Below the pieces are notes generated by a model. It ran no database searches. It was given only the letters and a program-made list of their open reading frames with translations, and had not been told where the DNA came from. Shown here one piece after another: positions 38,706 to 53,474 of a DNA stretch of 64,000 bases. How positions within the stretch are numbered: position 1 is the first letter of the stretch; the number at the start of each line of letters is the position of its first letter. A program made the translations under genes and the position numbers. Location of the stretch: NCBI GenBank assembly GCA_024274785.1, contig JAJSAM010000033.1, positions 44,398 through 108,397 of the forward strand, read 5' to 3'. Source of the DNA: Planctomycetota bacterium (GTDB taxonomy: Bacteria > Planctomycetota > JAJSAM01).

Positions 38706-40655
38706 TCAGTCCTCAATCTCAAGCAGCATCTCCTCGCTGTTTGCCGCCAGCTCCGGGAAGTACATGCCGAAGAGTCTCGTCGGGAGGGCGTGGAAGATAC
38801 CCGGGATTTCGGCTCGCAGACGGTAGCGCAGCAGGTGCTCGCCCTCGTCGATGCGACTGGCGAAGAAGACCACCTTCTCGTCGCGAAGTTCCATGTAACT
38901 CCAGAATCCCTCCTGGGCTTTGCCGCCGGAGCGGACATCCACCGGTTCGCAGCCCACGGGCTTCATGTCCTCGATGGCGAAGTAGGTGTAGTCGTTGTCG
39001 CTCGTGATCTTCAGTTCCACCTGGATCAGGTCACCGCTTTTCAGCATCGCACCCGGCATCAGCGGGACGCGCTCGTAGCGCAGGCGCTTCTCCATGACCT
39101 TTTGCCCGGCGGCGGCCATCACTTCCACGTCGTAGGGGATCCGCTCGAGCTTGAAATACGTCCGCTCCACGCTGAATTCGTGGCCGGCAGCGGTGATATG
39201 CTCCTCTTTGGTAAAATACCGGACGTGGGTGCCGGCGTAGACGGCGCCCTTTCCTTCGCGGGTGATCGCAAGGGTGTGCCGGCCCGCCTTGAGTGAGACG
39301 CCCTCCACGGTGAACTGGTTGTCGTAGGTGAAGAAGTTGTCCTTCGTGATCGCCACCTTCTTCACCACCGCGCCGTCGTCGAGGTCGAGGGTCGGGGTGT
39401 AGTCCGGCTCGCCCTCACCGGTCGCCGCCACGAAGTCGCTCATCGCCGAGACGCAGAGCGTGGTGTCCCTCGTCGAGCGCCAGTAGTAGCCGTTTCTGCG
39501 GTTGTTGAGCAGCCACTTGACGACTCGCGGAGCGACATCGCTTTTCGGCTCGATCAGGACGATCGCCCGCAACATCCAGGCGTTGGTCTCGATGTCGTTG
39601 TTCCACCAGTACCACCACCCGGCCTGCGGCGTCCGGAAGTGGGCAACCCTGGTTTCGGAGTTCTCCTCGAGGTACTGCATGCCCCGGTTGACCATGTTCT
39701 GATCCACCGCGACGTCGCACTCCACCGCATTGACGAGGGCGTGCAGCACGTAGGCGGTCAGATACGGGCTCGACGTATTCCGTTTCCACCAGCCCCACCC
39801 ACCGTCGCCGTTCTGCATTGAAGAGATCCGGGCCAATCCCAGCTTGATCAGATCCTGCATCTTCTCGTCGTCGAAGATGGCGAGATCCGCGTAGCCGCTG
39901 TAGATGGAGTGCCCCTCGCCCTGTTCGATCTTCCGGGTCTCCTCCATGCGACCGCGACGAATCTCGCGCACGTCCTCGAGCTTGATCCCCATGTTCTGCA
40001 GGGTCTTCAAGGTCAGAACTGCGGGCAGGAAACGACTCACGGTCTGCTCGGTGCAACCGTAGGGGTAGTTGTGCACATTCGCCGAGATCACCACCTCGTC
40101 GTACTCAGGGAAGAAGCGCGGCGCCTGCAGACGAACCAGCAGATCCTTCGTGGTCACTGCGGAGGTGCTCGACTGGCCGACCCGCGTATCCTTCGACATG
40201 CTCCAGACGTTCACCTTCCAGGTCGTCAGGTTCTCCGGGAGGACGAACTTCGCGGTGGCCTTCCCGTCCTCGCCGGTGGTCAGACTGCCGAGCCAGAGTG
40301 CCGTGTCGGCGAACCGTTTGCGAACGCCGGCCATGTCGTGCTGCTGGAATAGATCGATCACGAAGTACTCTGGTGATGGGTCGTCCGGGAAAAGGACCCG
40401 ACGGAGAAGGTACCACTGTCCGGCGAAGAGGAACCGGCCGCTGCGCTTCGTGTTGTAGACGAGGGTTTCGGCGAAGAGCGATGTCGAGCCCAGGCCGAGC
40501 ACATTCCACTTCGAAGGCCCGCTGATGAGGAAGGGGCTGCCTCCGAAGAACGCGCGGAGGATCTTCTCCTCGGCGGGAGGGGCCGGACCGAACCGACTGG
40601 GGATGGGGACGTATTCCGGGGTTGTTGACACGCTCCGTTCTCGCCGCAGGATCAC
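38706..40655 (-). pseudogene. Alpha-2-macroglobulin family protein, N-terminally truncated and apparently internally deleted, thioester motif retained
   Basis: LPENLTTWKVNVWSMSKDTRVGQSSTSAVTTKDLLVRLQAPRFFPEYDEVVISANVHN directly joined to YPYGCTEQTVSRFLPAVLTLK; no signal peptide or N-terminal MG domains. Confidence 0.7.
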
Positions 40656-40716
40656 CGTTCCCGGTCGAATTCACCTGCTGATCGCTCATGCCACCAACGA
40701 TACGGGCCTTATGTAG

Positions 40717-40836
40717 TCAACGCGAGAGAGTGCCCTGAGGAACCCCGCTCTCTCGCGACAGCCCGCAAGCGCTCATGGCTGCCGGCTCGAGCATCTTCTG
40801 GATCATCCGGGCCTTGAAACCCTCCGAGTACTCCAT
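40717..40836 (-). pseudogene. N-terminal HTH fragment of an IS transposase
   Basis: MEYSEGFKARMIQKMLEPAAMSACGLSRESGVPQGTLSR-stop, characteristic of a transposase HTH N-terminus, truncated at 39 aa. Confidence 0.7.
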
Positions 40837-40849
40837 GTCGTTGTCCTTG

Positions 40850-41330
40850 CGCCCCCGAGGTGGATATGGGAGGTCATTGCGACCAAGTCGCAACTCGCAG
40901 CCCCCATGGGGTCCGGCGTTGCCCCTCGGTGAAGCACGAGGAGCTGGAGAGTTTCGGCGGCGAGATCCGCGCAATCGGCAGGGCATAGTCCGTACCGCTT
41001 CCCCCAGGCCGTAGCCTCGGCATGGATCGCATCTCTCAGGCTCTCCCAGGTCCATCCCTCGGGCGGGGAGTGGTTGCCGTTCGAGTTGTGGTTCGATGAG
41101 CCATGACGCTTCGTCCCCGGCGCCCTGTGGATCGTCTGCCAGACACGATCGTCAAGCCACGTGCAAAGGAGCCTGTCCCTGGCGAAGCGACAGATCTCGG
41201 CGGTGGTGACCACGAAGGCGATCCTGGCGATGGCGCTCACGAATGCAGCCACGGCGCGGGACGGTACCCGGCCGTCAGCCTGCTGGCGAACCAGTGTCAG
41301 TAGTGCATCACGGGCACGTTCAGGGTCCAC
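40850..41330 (-). pseudogene. Degenerate ORF fragment of unknown family (weak sigma-70-region-2-like signal)
   Basis: VDPERARDALLTLVRQQADGRVPSRAVAAFVSAIARIAF ... AWGKRYGLCPADCADLAAETLQLL within ORF 40803..41552; no convincing start or end. Confidence 0.3.
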
Positions 41331-41591
41331 TTGCCGACAGGTTATCCAGCCACCGATTGTGCAGCCCTGTGGCGCACCGCACACTCCCGGGTCGCCTGAC
41401 GCACCGCGACACCTTCCCCACTCTCCATGGGTGAGCACCCTGAATCCTCCGCACGACTCTCCCACTTTGAAGGATACCACGGTGCGGGAGTACGCGGGGG
41501 AGCAGGCGGAGAAGTATGAACAGCGCCCGACCGTCGATGGACAATCGGGCACCGTACCGGCGATCGCGGACGGGACGGAGCCCGTCCTTCC

Positions 41592-41605
41592 AATAGCGCA
41601 GAGCG

Positions 41606-41610
<5 letters not shown>
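41592..41610 (-). terminator. Perfect hairpin overlapping the leucyl aminopeptidase stop codon
   Basis: AATAGCGC-AGA-GCGCTATT, 8-bp perfect stem and 3-nt loop, spanning the stop at 41606-41608. Confidence 0.45.
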
Positions 41611-43090
<1,480 letters not shown>

Positions 43091-43444
43091 GTGTGCCTTC
43101 CCTTGCTCTTGCGGTGGAGGGAGCAGTATACGGAATACGGAGTCGCCGGAAGAAATGCCCTGACTCCGCACATCGAATTGGGCGGAAAATCGCGGGGTTC
43201 GGGGGAATTCACCGGCCCTGGACAGGTGTCGAACCCTCGTCCTGAAGTTCGCCGAAAACCGAAATCGGCTATAATCATTGGCTTACAGTCGATTTCTTGC
43301 GGATGGGCTCGGAGCCTCCATACGGCACGGCGCGTGCGCAACAGAGGGGTTCTCTCTCGATTTCGCATCCGAAGCGGGCGGGAGAGGCCTTCAAGAGAAC
43401 ACTACACCTTTTTCAGGTTCCGGATTTCAGGTTAGAGGAGATGA

Positions 43445-47011
<3,567 letters not shown>

Positions 47012-47023
47012 AGGGAGATAGAC

Positions 47024-48019
<996 letters not shown>

Positions 48020-48051
48020 GCAGCAACCCACAAATCAGAAACAACGCCGAG

Positions 48052-48090
48052 CGCGTCCTTCGGGGCGCGCCCGGTTTGAATCCGGGATGG
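48052..48090. repeat. Hairpin-containing repeat copy A (pairs with 51141-51176)
   Basis: cgcgtccttcggggcgcgcccggtttgaatccgggatgg. Confidence 0.65.
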
Positions 48091-48160
48091 AAACTCAGAA
48101 TCTGTCAGGACTGCCGTTGTCCGCGCACCGTCGATGGGGCAATGGTCTCGGTAGCCTTCG

Positions 48161-48601
48161 TCAGGAACTCACGTGTCGGAAGAGTGGAGTCAAGCCCCTG
48201 GCGTTGAAGTGATGCTTGCCCAGAGGCGACGGCTGGCTCAGCGCAAGCGAGAGCCGGATATCGAATGATCGTTGTTGTCTCGGTGCCCGCGGCATTCTGT
48301 AGACGCACGTATGCCGCATGTATGAAAGTATTGCATTCACCATCTCCTCCAGATCGCCGGAGAATGGTGTCCGTTCCCATCGACCATTGTGCCTCTTGAC
48401 GCTCAATCCCCAGGCTCGCCTTCGGATCCTGCTGAGGCGAAGTCGGTCGTCCCGCTCCGTCTTCCCGTGCTCCTCGAGGGCTAACTCCCTGCCGAGGATC
48501 AGGTGCTCCCCGCAAATGCGAACGTACATGCCCGCGGTGGGTTCGTGGGCCTCGAGCAGCGGCGAGAGCTGCGAGCGCCTGGGTTCCATGTCCTGCTTCA
48601 T
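48161..48601 (-). CDS. Small hypothetical protein coupled to an IS630-like transposase fragment
   Basis: MKQDMEPRRSQLSPLLEAHEPTAGMYVRICGEHLILGRELALEEHGKTE...; ATG overlaps the TGA of the upstream transposase fragment. Confidence 0.5.
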   Translation of the reverse strand: MKQDMEPRRSQLSPLLEAHEPTAGMYVRICGEHLILGRELALEEHGKTERDDRLRLSRIRRRAWGLSVKRHNGRWERTPFSGDLEEMVNAILSYMRHTCVYRMPRAPRQQRSFDIRLSLALSQPSPLGKHHFNARGLTPLFRHVSS

Positions 48602-48825
48602 TGGCGTTCCTTGCTGACCAGAGGAAGGCCATCATACGTCCAGCGAAAGGGGTGTGCCTCCTTCGCGTTCCACTCCGAGATGGAGGCCTCGATGGCGGCC
48701 ACCAGGGCGTCGGTGCTTGGGAATTGGCCGTAGCGCAGGATGCGACGGGCCACGAGATCCATGAAGGAGAAGAAGTCCTCGCGTTTCTTCGTCTCCGTAC
48801 AACGGCCGAGGACCTTGGCGTAGCA
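48598..48825 (-). pseudogene. C-terminal remnant of an IS630-family transposase
   Basis: Minus-strand frame reads CYAKVLGRCTETKKREDFFSFMDLVARRILRYGQFPSTDALVAAIEASISEWNAKEAHPFRWTYDGLPLVSKERQ-TGA, matching the ending style of IS630 transposases. Confidence 0.7.
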
Positions 48826-48984
48826 CTAGTCGGCTATCTCGACCTCGTGGGCACCTCCTCGTGACCACCGAAAACAGAGCCGCCACTGGTCGTTGATTCG
48901 GATGCTGTGCTGTCCCGCTCGGTTTCCACGGAGCTTCTCCAGACGGTTGCCCGGTGCCCCCCGCACAGATCCCAGCCTGCGGGA
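48826..48984 (-). pseudogene. C-terminal remnant of a HigB/RelE-type toxin
   Basis: Frame reads APGNRLEKLRGNRAGQHSIRINDQWRLCFRWSRGGAHEVEIAD-TAG, the diagnostic C-terminus of HigB-type toxins; no start codon remains. Confidence 0.75.
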
Positions 48985-49087
48985 CTACCGCACCGGGCTC
49001 TTATTGGGTGGCACTGAAGCCCTGAAGGCAGTCGCCATTGGTAATGCGCGGACGCCCGGAGGATCGACCCTCCAGGTGCATGCCACC

Positions 49088-50050
49088 TCACCGTGGAGGG
49101 GACGTACGATCCCTCTCGACGACGAGTCGGCGGAGATCGGAGACCAGACGGCCGACCAGCGCCTTGAAGGCATCGTCTCGAGCCCTTTCGGCCAGGTGGA
49201 ACAGCACCACCTCCCGGCGCATCGATCGCATCTGCGGGACGATCCAGCTGCGAAACGTCTTCTCGTCTCCCGCCCGCAAACAGTAGTCAGGCACGTAGGC
49301 GACCCCCAGGCCCGCCGTCACAAATCGTTTCACATCCAGAAACGTCGAGGACTCGATTCGCAGGTTCGGTGTGACGCCGGCCCGGCGAAAGACGTCGAGG
49401 GTCGAGCTCTTCAATACGCCGCTCCCTCCGAGCAGAACGGTCGGGAGTTTTCCGAGCTCAACCAGACTCGATTCTTCATCGGTCTCCGGGAACGCGCCCC
49501 GGGCCACAATCGCCACGAGCCGGCTCTTCGCCAGGGTATGCCGCGTGAGTCCTCGCGAGGCGCGTGGCGGTCGAGCGATCGCGAGGTCTGCGCGGTAACC
49601 TCGAACGGCTTCCTCGCACACGTCGGAGCTCATGCTCTCGATGTCGACGTGGAGCGATGCGTCGCCGGCCATGAGAGGGATCAGGACCGGCCCGAGCAGG
49701 AACTCCTGGACCGACGTGCCGGCGCCGATCCTGAGCTTCACGATCCCCCGCGCCTGCCGCAACTTGAACTCCTCGAGTTGACCGAGAATCATCGCCGCCC
49801 GACGGTGGAGGTCCACGCCGGCGTTCGTCAGGACCACGGTCCGGCCACGCCTCTCGAAAAGAGGCGTTCTGAAAAACTGCTCCAGCGCCGCGACCTGGTG
49901 GCTGAACTGCGACTGCCGCACGCTGTCCCCCAAAGCCGCCTTCGAGAACCCGCCATGCTCGGCGACCATGCAGAACGTGCGCAGCCTCTCGAGGGACAGC
50001 CCGGACTCCTTGAACAAGGTGTTAAACATGATTGAAGGATCATTATACAT
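49088..50050 (-). CDS. LysR-family transcriptional regulator
   Basis: LSLERLRTFCMVAEHGGFSKAALGDSVRQSQFSHQVAALEQFFRTPLFERRGRTVVLTNAG. Start may be internal M at about 50029. Confidence 0.92.
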   Translation of the reverse strand: MYNDPSIMFNTLFKESGLSLERLRTFCMVAEHGGFSKAALGDSVRQSQFSHQVAALEQFFRTPLFERRGRTVVLTNAGVDLHRRAAMILGQLEEFKLRQARGIVKLRIGAGTSVQEFLLGPVLIPLMAGDASLHVDIESMSSDVCEEAVRGYRADLAIARPPRASRGLTRHTLAKSRLVAIVARGAFPETDEESSLVELGKLPTVLLGGSGVLKSSTLDVFRRAGVTPNLRIESSTFLDVKRFVTAGLGVAYVPDYCLRAGDEKTFRSWIVPQMRSMRREVVLFHLAERARDDAFKALVGRLVSDLRRLVVERDRTSPPR

Positions 50051-50129
50051 GACTCACTATCCACTAGACAGACATGTATTGACCCGGCATGCTCTCCGTC
50101 GCTTCAATTCACGAAGGAGCCGGAAAACG

Positions 50130-51002
50130 ATGAACACGGAACTGATGGAACGGAAGTTCAAGGCGATGGGGGCGGACCTTAACGTCGAGAAGATGCCGGA
50201 GCGGACCAATCGCGTCTGGACCGCCGAACGCTGGGTCCACACGGTGCCCGACCGCCGTCCGCCCTACACGGTCAACGTGGTCACCGCGAAGGGGAAAAAG
50301 AAGAAGCACGAGTTGTTCGAGATCTGGTGGAACCCCACCCTGCGCCGTTCTCCCGATTTTTGCGTACTCGATGCTCGCCCCGCGGAGCGCCACCTGCTTC
50401 TGCTCGCCAGGTGGGTGGGGGCCGACGGCTCGCAGAACACGGATCGTTTTCTCTGCGGTCACGACGAGCGCTTCTGGTTCGCCGCCGCGGTTCCCGACCG
50501 CCCCTCCACCGTGGCCGAGGCGTTCGATGCTTTGAAGCCGGCCGCCGCCCTCTTGTCACAGGCAAGCCAGCGGGTAAGGGCCAAGGCTCGCAACCGTCGC
50601 CGGAACGCCGGCTTCCTCCGCCAGGGCGAATGGTTCTTCGTGCCCGCGCCCGATCTTCAGACCCCGGAGTCTCTCGTTCTTCGCAAGGAGCCCATCCGCC
50701 GCGGCCGGGGGAAGCCGCACCTGCTCGAGTACGCCTATCGGCTCAAGGGCACCAAGGTCTGGGTCTGCCCGGCGTATCCGGATGGACTGGCCGCCGGGAA
50801 GTACCGCGCCCTCGTCCAGCGCGATCCATCCAGGGCGAGCCTGCCCTGGAAACAGATGGTCCGCGATGCGACCGTCTACGCCAGGGGCCGCGTGACCCAC
50901 CCCGATCACAAGACCGTGGTTCTTCCGGGCTGGCACCGGGTGCATCCCAATCGCGAGGCGGAAGCGTCCGCAACCGGCGGGTCCCTCGTCTTCCTCGACT
51001 GA
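50130..51002 (+). CDS. Conserved-looking hypothetical protein divergent from LysR gene
   Basis: MNTELMERKFKAMGADLNVEKMPERTNRVWTAERWVHTVPDRRPPYTVNVVTAKG ... QGEWFFVPAPDLQTPESLVLRKEPIRRGRGKPH ... VYARGRVTHPDHKTVVLPGWHRV. Confidence 0.8.
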   Translation: MNTELMERKFKAMGADLNVEKMPERTNRVWTAERWVHTVPDRRPPYTVNVVTAKGKKKKHELFEIWWNPTLRRSPDFCVLDARPAERHLLLLARWVGADGSQNTDRFLCGHDERFWFAAAVPDRPSTVAEAFDALKPAAALLSQASQRVRAKARNRRRNAGFLRQGEWFFVPAPDLQTPESLVLRKEPIRRGRGKPHLLEYAYRLKGTKVWVCPAYPDGLAAGKYRALVQRDPSRASLPWKQMVRDATVYARGRVTHPDHKTVVLPGWHRVHPNREAEASATGGSLVFLD

Positions 51003-51140
51003 CGTTGGAATTCTTCGCAGCACTCGCAGATTCTACGTGACGTTCACGGACTGCCGGCACAGTCGACCGTCGGTCGGCCCTCCATTGCGGCTGGGCCGCG
51101 CTTTGCGTCTGTATCCACATCAACGGGAATCAATAGCGGA

Positions 51141-51176
51141 CGCGTCCCTCGGGGCGCGCCCGCTTGATTCCGGATG
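51141..51176. repeat. Hairpin-containing repeat copy B (pairs with 48052-48090)
   Basis: cgcgtccctcggggcgcgcccgcttgattccggatgg; 22-bp core with one mismatch to copy A. Confidence 0.65.
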
Positions 51177-51232
51177 GCATTGAGTCGAATGAGCAGACTC
51201 CGAGGTATCGGTCCCCGGTCGTCTCGCACGCG

Positions 51233-52009
51233 TCAGGAAGCGGAGGTTCGGCAGGTACGTCTCCGAAGACGCCCGATTCCCAGGAAACCCAACATGACCA
51301 GTCCCGCCCAGCCGGCGGCGGGGAGCGGAACGGCGGCGGCGCCCAGGTCGGTGATGGTGAGGTTGTCCAGGCGCTGGGTGACGATCGAAACGACGTTCCG
51401 GGACAGGGCAAAGCTCTTGTAGTTGTCAAACGGACCGTCCGGCAGTGTCAGATCCGAGGCGCGCAGGGTCAGGCTGCCGAGTCCGCCGATACCCAGCGTG
51501 ACGATGTCCGTTGCCGCATCGGCCGTCCAGGTGACGTGATAGTCGGTGTCGTAGGCCCAGTTCCAGGTCGTGTCGATGGGGCCGGGGGTCGCGGTACCAT
51601 TGGAGTAATAGAGTGAACCGTCCGACGCCCAGTTCAGCTGAACGTTGTTCGGGCTGGTGTCCAGCACCAGCTGCTGGATGATGGCATTGATCCCGCTGAG
51701 GCTGCTGTCCGACTGCACCACGCGAAAATCGTACTCGACCTTCACGCTCTGCGTGAGCTGTTGCTGCGTCTGGATGGTGAAACCGCCGGAGTTCAAACCC
51801 GCGCTACTCACCAGGACATTGTTGCTGCCGGACCCATCGTCCAGGATCACATGCTGCGAGGCCTGCCCGAACAGCGTGTAGGTCCCCACATCCGGAGTCC
51901 CCGCCGGCCCGGTCTCAAACGTATCCTGGAAAATGATCGTGCCGGCCTCCGCACCGGTCGCAGCCAGAAAGAAAAGAGCCAATACCGCAAACGCGCTCGC
52001 AACTCTCAT
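51233..52009 (-). CDS. Secreted protein with VPLPAAGW-type (PEP-CTERM-like) sorting signal
   Basis: MRVASAFAVLALFFLAATGAEAGTIIFQDTFETGPAGTPDVGTYT ... VPLPAAGWAGLVMLGFLGIGRLRRR; RBS GGAGGG upstream. Confidence 0.88.
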   Translation of the reverse strand: MRVASAFAVLALFFLAATGAEAGTIIFQDTFETGPAGTPDVGTYTLFGQASQHVILDDGSGSNNVLVSSAGLNSGGFTIQTQQQLTQSVKVEYDFRVVQSDSSLSGINAIIQQLVLDTSPNNVQLNWASDGSLYYSNGTATPGPIDTTWNWAYDTDYHVTWTADAATDIVTLGIGGLGSLTLRASDLTLPDGPFDNYKSFALSRNVVSIVTQRLDNLTITDLGAAAVPLPAAGWAGLVMLGFLGIGRLRRRTCRTSAS

Positions 52010-52175
52010 CACAGCCCTCCATGAAAATCGGGACCACTCCGGCCACCGGACGGTCCAACCACATCCAATATGGGGAAACCCGGCGGTAACTTTGCCGGAA
52101 AACGGGATCCGGACTGAGAAAGTCGCAGATTCGCAGAACAAACCCGAAAGCCTGCGCCGTGACCGCCCCAGAGAT

Positions 52176-52500
52176 CGTGTGCCCGCGTGAGAAATGCGCC
52201 GGACACCACTCCCTGATCGATCCGGAGCCAGTTCACGTCGAAGATGACGCCCGAATTCGCCCGGCCCTGGCGCGATCCACCCCGGTCGCCACTGAGGAAC
52301 GGGCACATCGTCCATCCTCCGGAGTAGTCGGGCTCGGGCATCATGCCCTCGATGGCGTCGTCTGGAACGAGGGCTTCTTCCCGGACCGGATCACCCGCAC
52401 CGGCTGCGTCCTGCCCGAACGCGGGCGCCGAAAGGCAGAGCACGGCCAGCACGACGCAGAGGTACAGGCTCAAAGGACGGACGACACTCGAAATCCGCAT
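52176..52500 (-). pseudogene. N-terminal remnant of an OprB-like carbohydrate porin
   Basis: MRISSVVRPLSLYLCVVLAVLCLSAPAFGQ ... PDYSGGWTMCPFLSGDRGGSRQGRANSGVIFDVNWLRIDQGVVSG, then coherence lost. Confidence 0.6.
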
Positions 52501-52735
52501 GGTACTCCTCCCGTCGTACAGGCTCCACTCGGTGTTCTTCGTGCGCTTCATCTCGCTCGGGTGGAATGGCGTATGGCTCAAGGCGTGGAAGAACTCTCGC
52601 ACGAGAGCCAGGGAGGGATGGTCGTCGCTGGGTCGTGATGCCGGCATCGAGGCAGTCTGCCGGTGTCCGGGGAAGGGCGGAAGTAACGTAATGGGCAAGT
52701 TACGGTGGCGGAAATGCGGCTCCACCGGTCCCTTC

Positions 52736-53449
52736 TCAGGCGGGCTGAATCTCGGCCGGCAGCTTGCTCTCGTCGGCCCGGCGGCTCGCCTCGAGCAGGA
52801 GTTCGGTGGCGCTCATGTCCATCGTCCGTTTCGGAGGCTCGACGGCGTCGGCGCAGAGGAAGCGCCCCTGCCGGATTCCGCAGATCCTCACCGCGGCGGC
52901 GATACCCTCCGCGATTTCGGTCCGGGCGTGGACCAGCCGGCCGCCCTCGAGCCAGACCCTCGCGGCGCTCTCGCCGGACAGGATCGCCACGGAACCGGTC
53001 ATCGCCTCTTCCGCCAGCATCTGCAACAGGGCCGCCACCGGGATCTGGCTCAAGTCTCCCCGGAGCAATTCGGCCCGCCCCGCGACGAGGTCGGGGTCCT
53101 CGCAAACGACCGTGGCGTCGCAGTCGCGGCCAACCGCGATCGCTCCCTCGCGGGCGACCCGGCAGAAGATCACCTCCGCCCCGCCGATGCCGATCCGGTC
53201 CCCCGGTCGCAAGACCCGCTCCACGTCGATGCGCTCACCATTGACGAAGGTGCCGTTCGTACTGCCGAGGTCGAAGACCACGACGCGCTCCCCCTCGAAG
53301 CAGACCTCGGCGTGGTTCCGGGACGCCCGGGGAGTGGGAATCGGCACGTCGCACTCTACGCCCCGGCCGAGCAGCAGCGCGCGGGTGCGCGGCACGAGCA
53401 CCGGGGGGTGCGGCGCGAGGAACAGCATGGGAGCTTCCCGGGATCGCAT
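52736..53449 (-). CDS. FHA domain protein with DUF4388/PATAN-like C-terminal domain
   Basis: LLLGRGVECDVPIPTPRASRNHAEVCFEGERVVVFDLGSTNGTFVNGERID (FHA); LRGDLSQIPVAALLQMLAEEAMTGSVAILSGESAARVWLEGGRLVHARTE (DUF4388-like). Confidence 0.9.
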   Translation of the reverse strand: MRSREAPMLFLAPHPPVLVPRTRALLLGRGVECDVPIPTPRASRNHAEVCFEGERVVVFDLGSTNGTFVNGERIDVERVLRPGDRIGIGGAEVIFCRVAREGAIAVGRDCDATVVCEDPDLVAGRAELLRGDLSQIPVAALLQMLAEEAMTGSVAILSGESAARVWLEGGRLVHARTEIAEGIAAAVRICGIRQGRFLCADAVEPPKRTMDMSATELLLEASRRADESKLPAEIQPA

Positions 53450-53474
53450 ACTCTCAAATCGGCAGGAATCGCTG

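Noticed and set aside
39415-40056. ORF translation containing ARSSDL, suggestive of sequencing adapter contamination
   Set aside because: The underlying DNA (gcccgcagttctgacctt) does not match the adapter sequence and lies inside the A2M coding frame.
40850-41330. Sigma-70-like factor
   Set aside because: Only a vague resemblance (AWGKRYGL..AD..DLAAETL); no region 4 and no intact ORF boundaries, so left as unknown debris.
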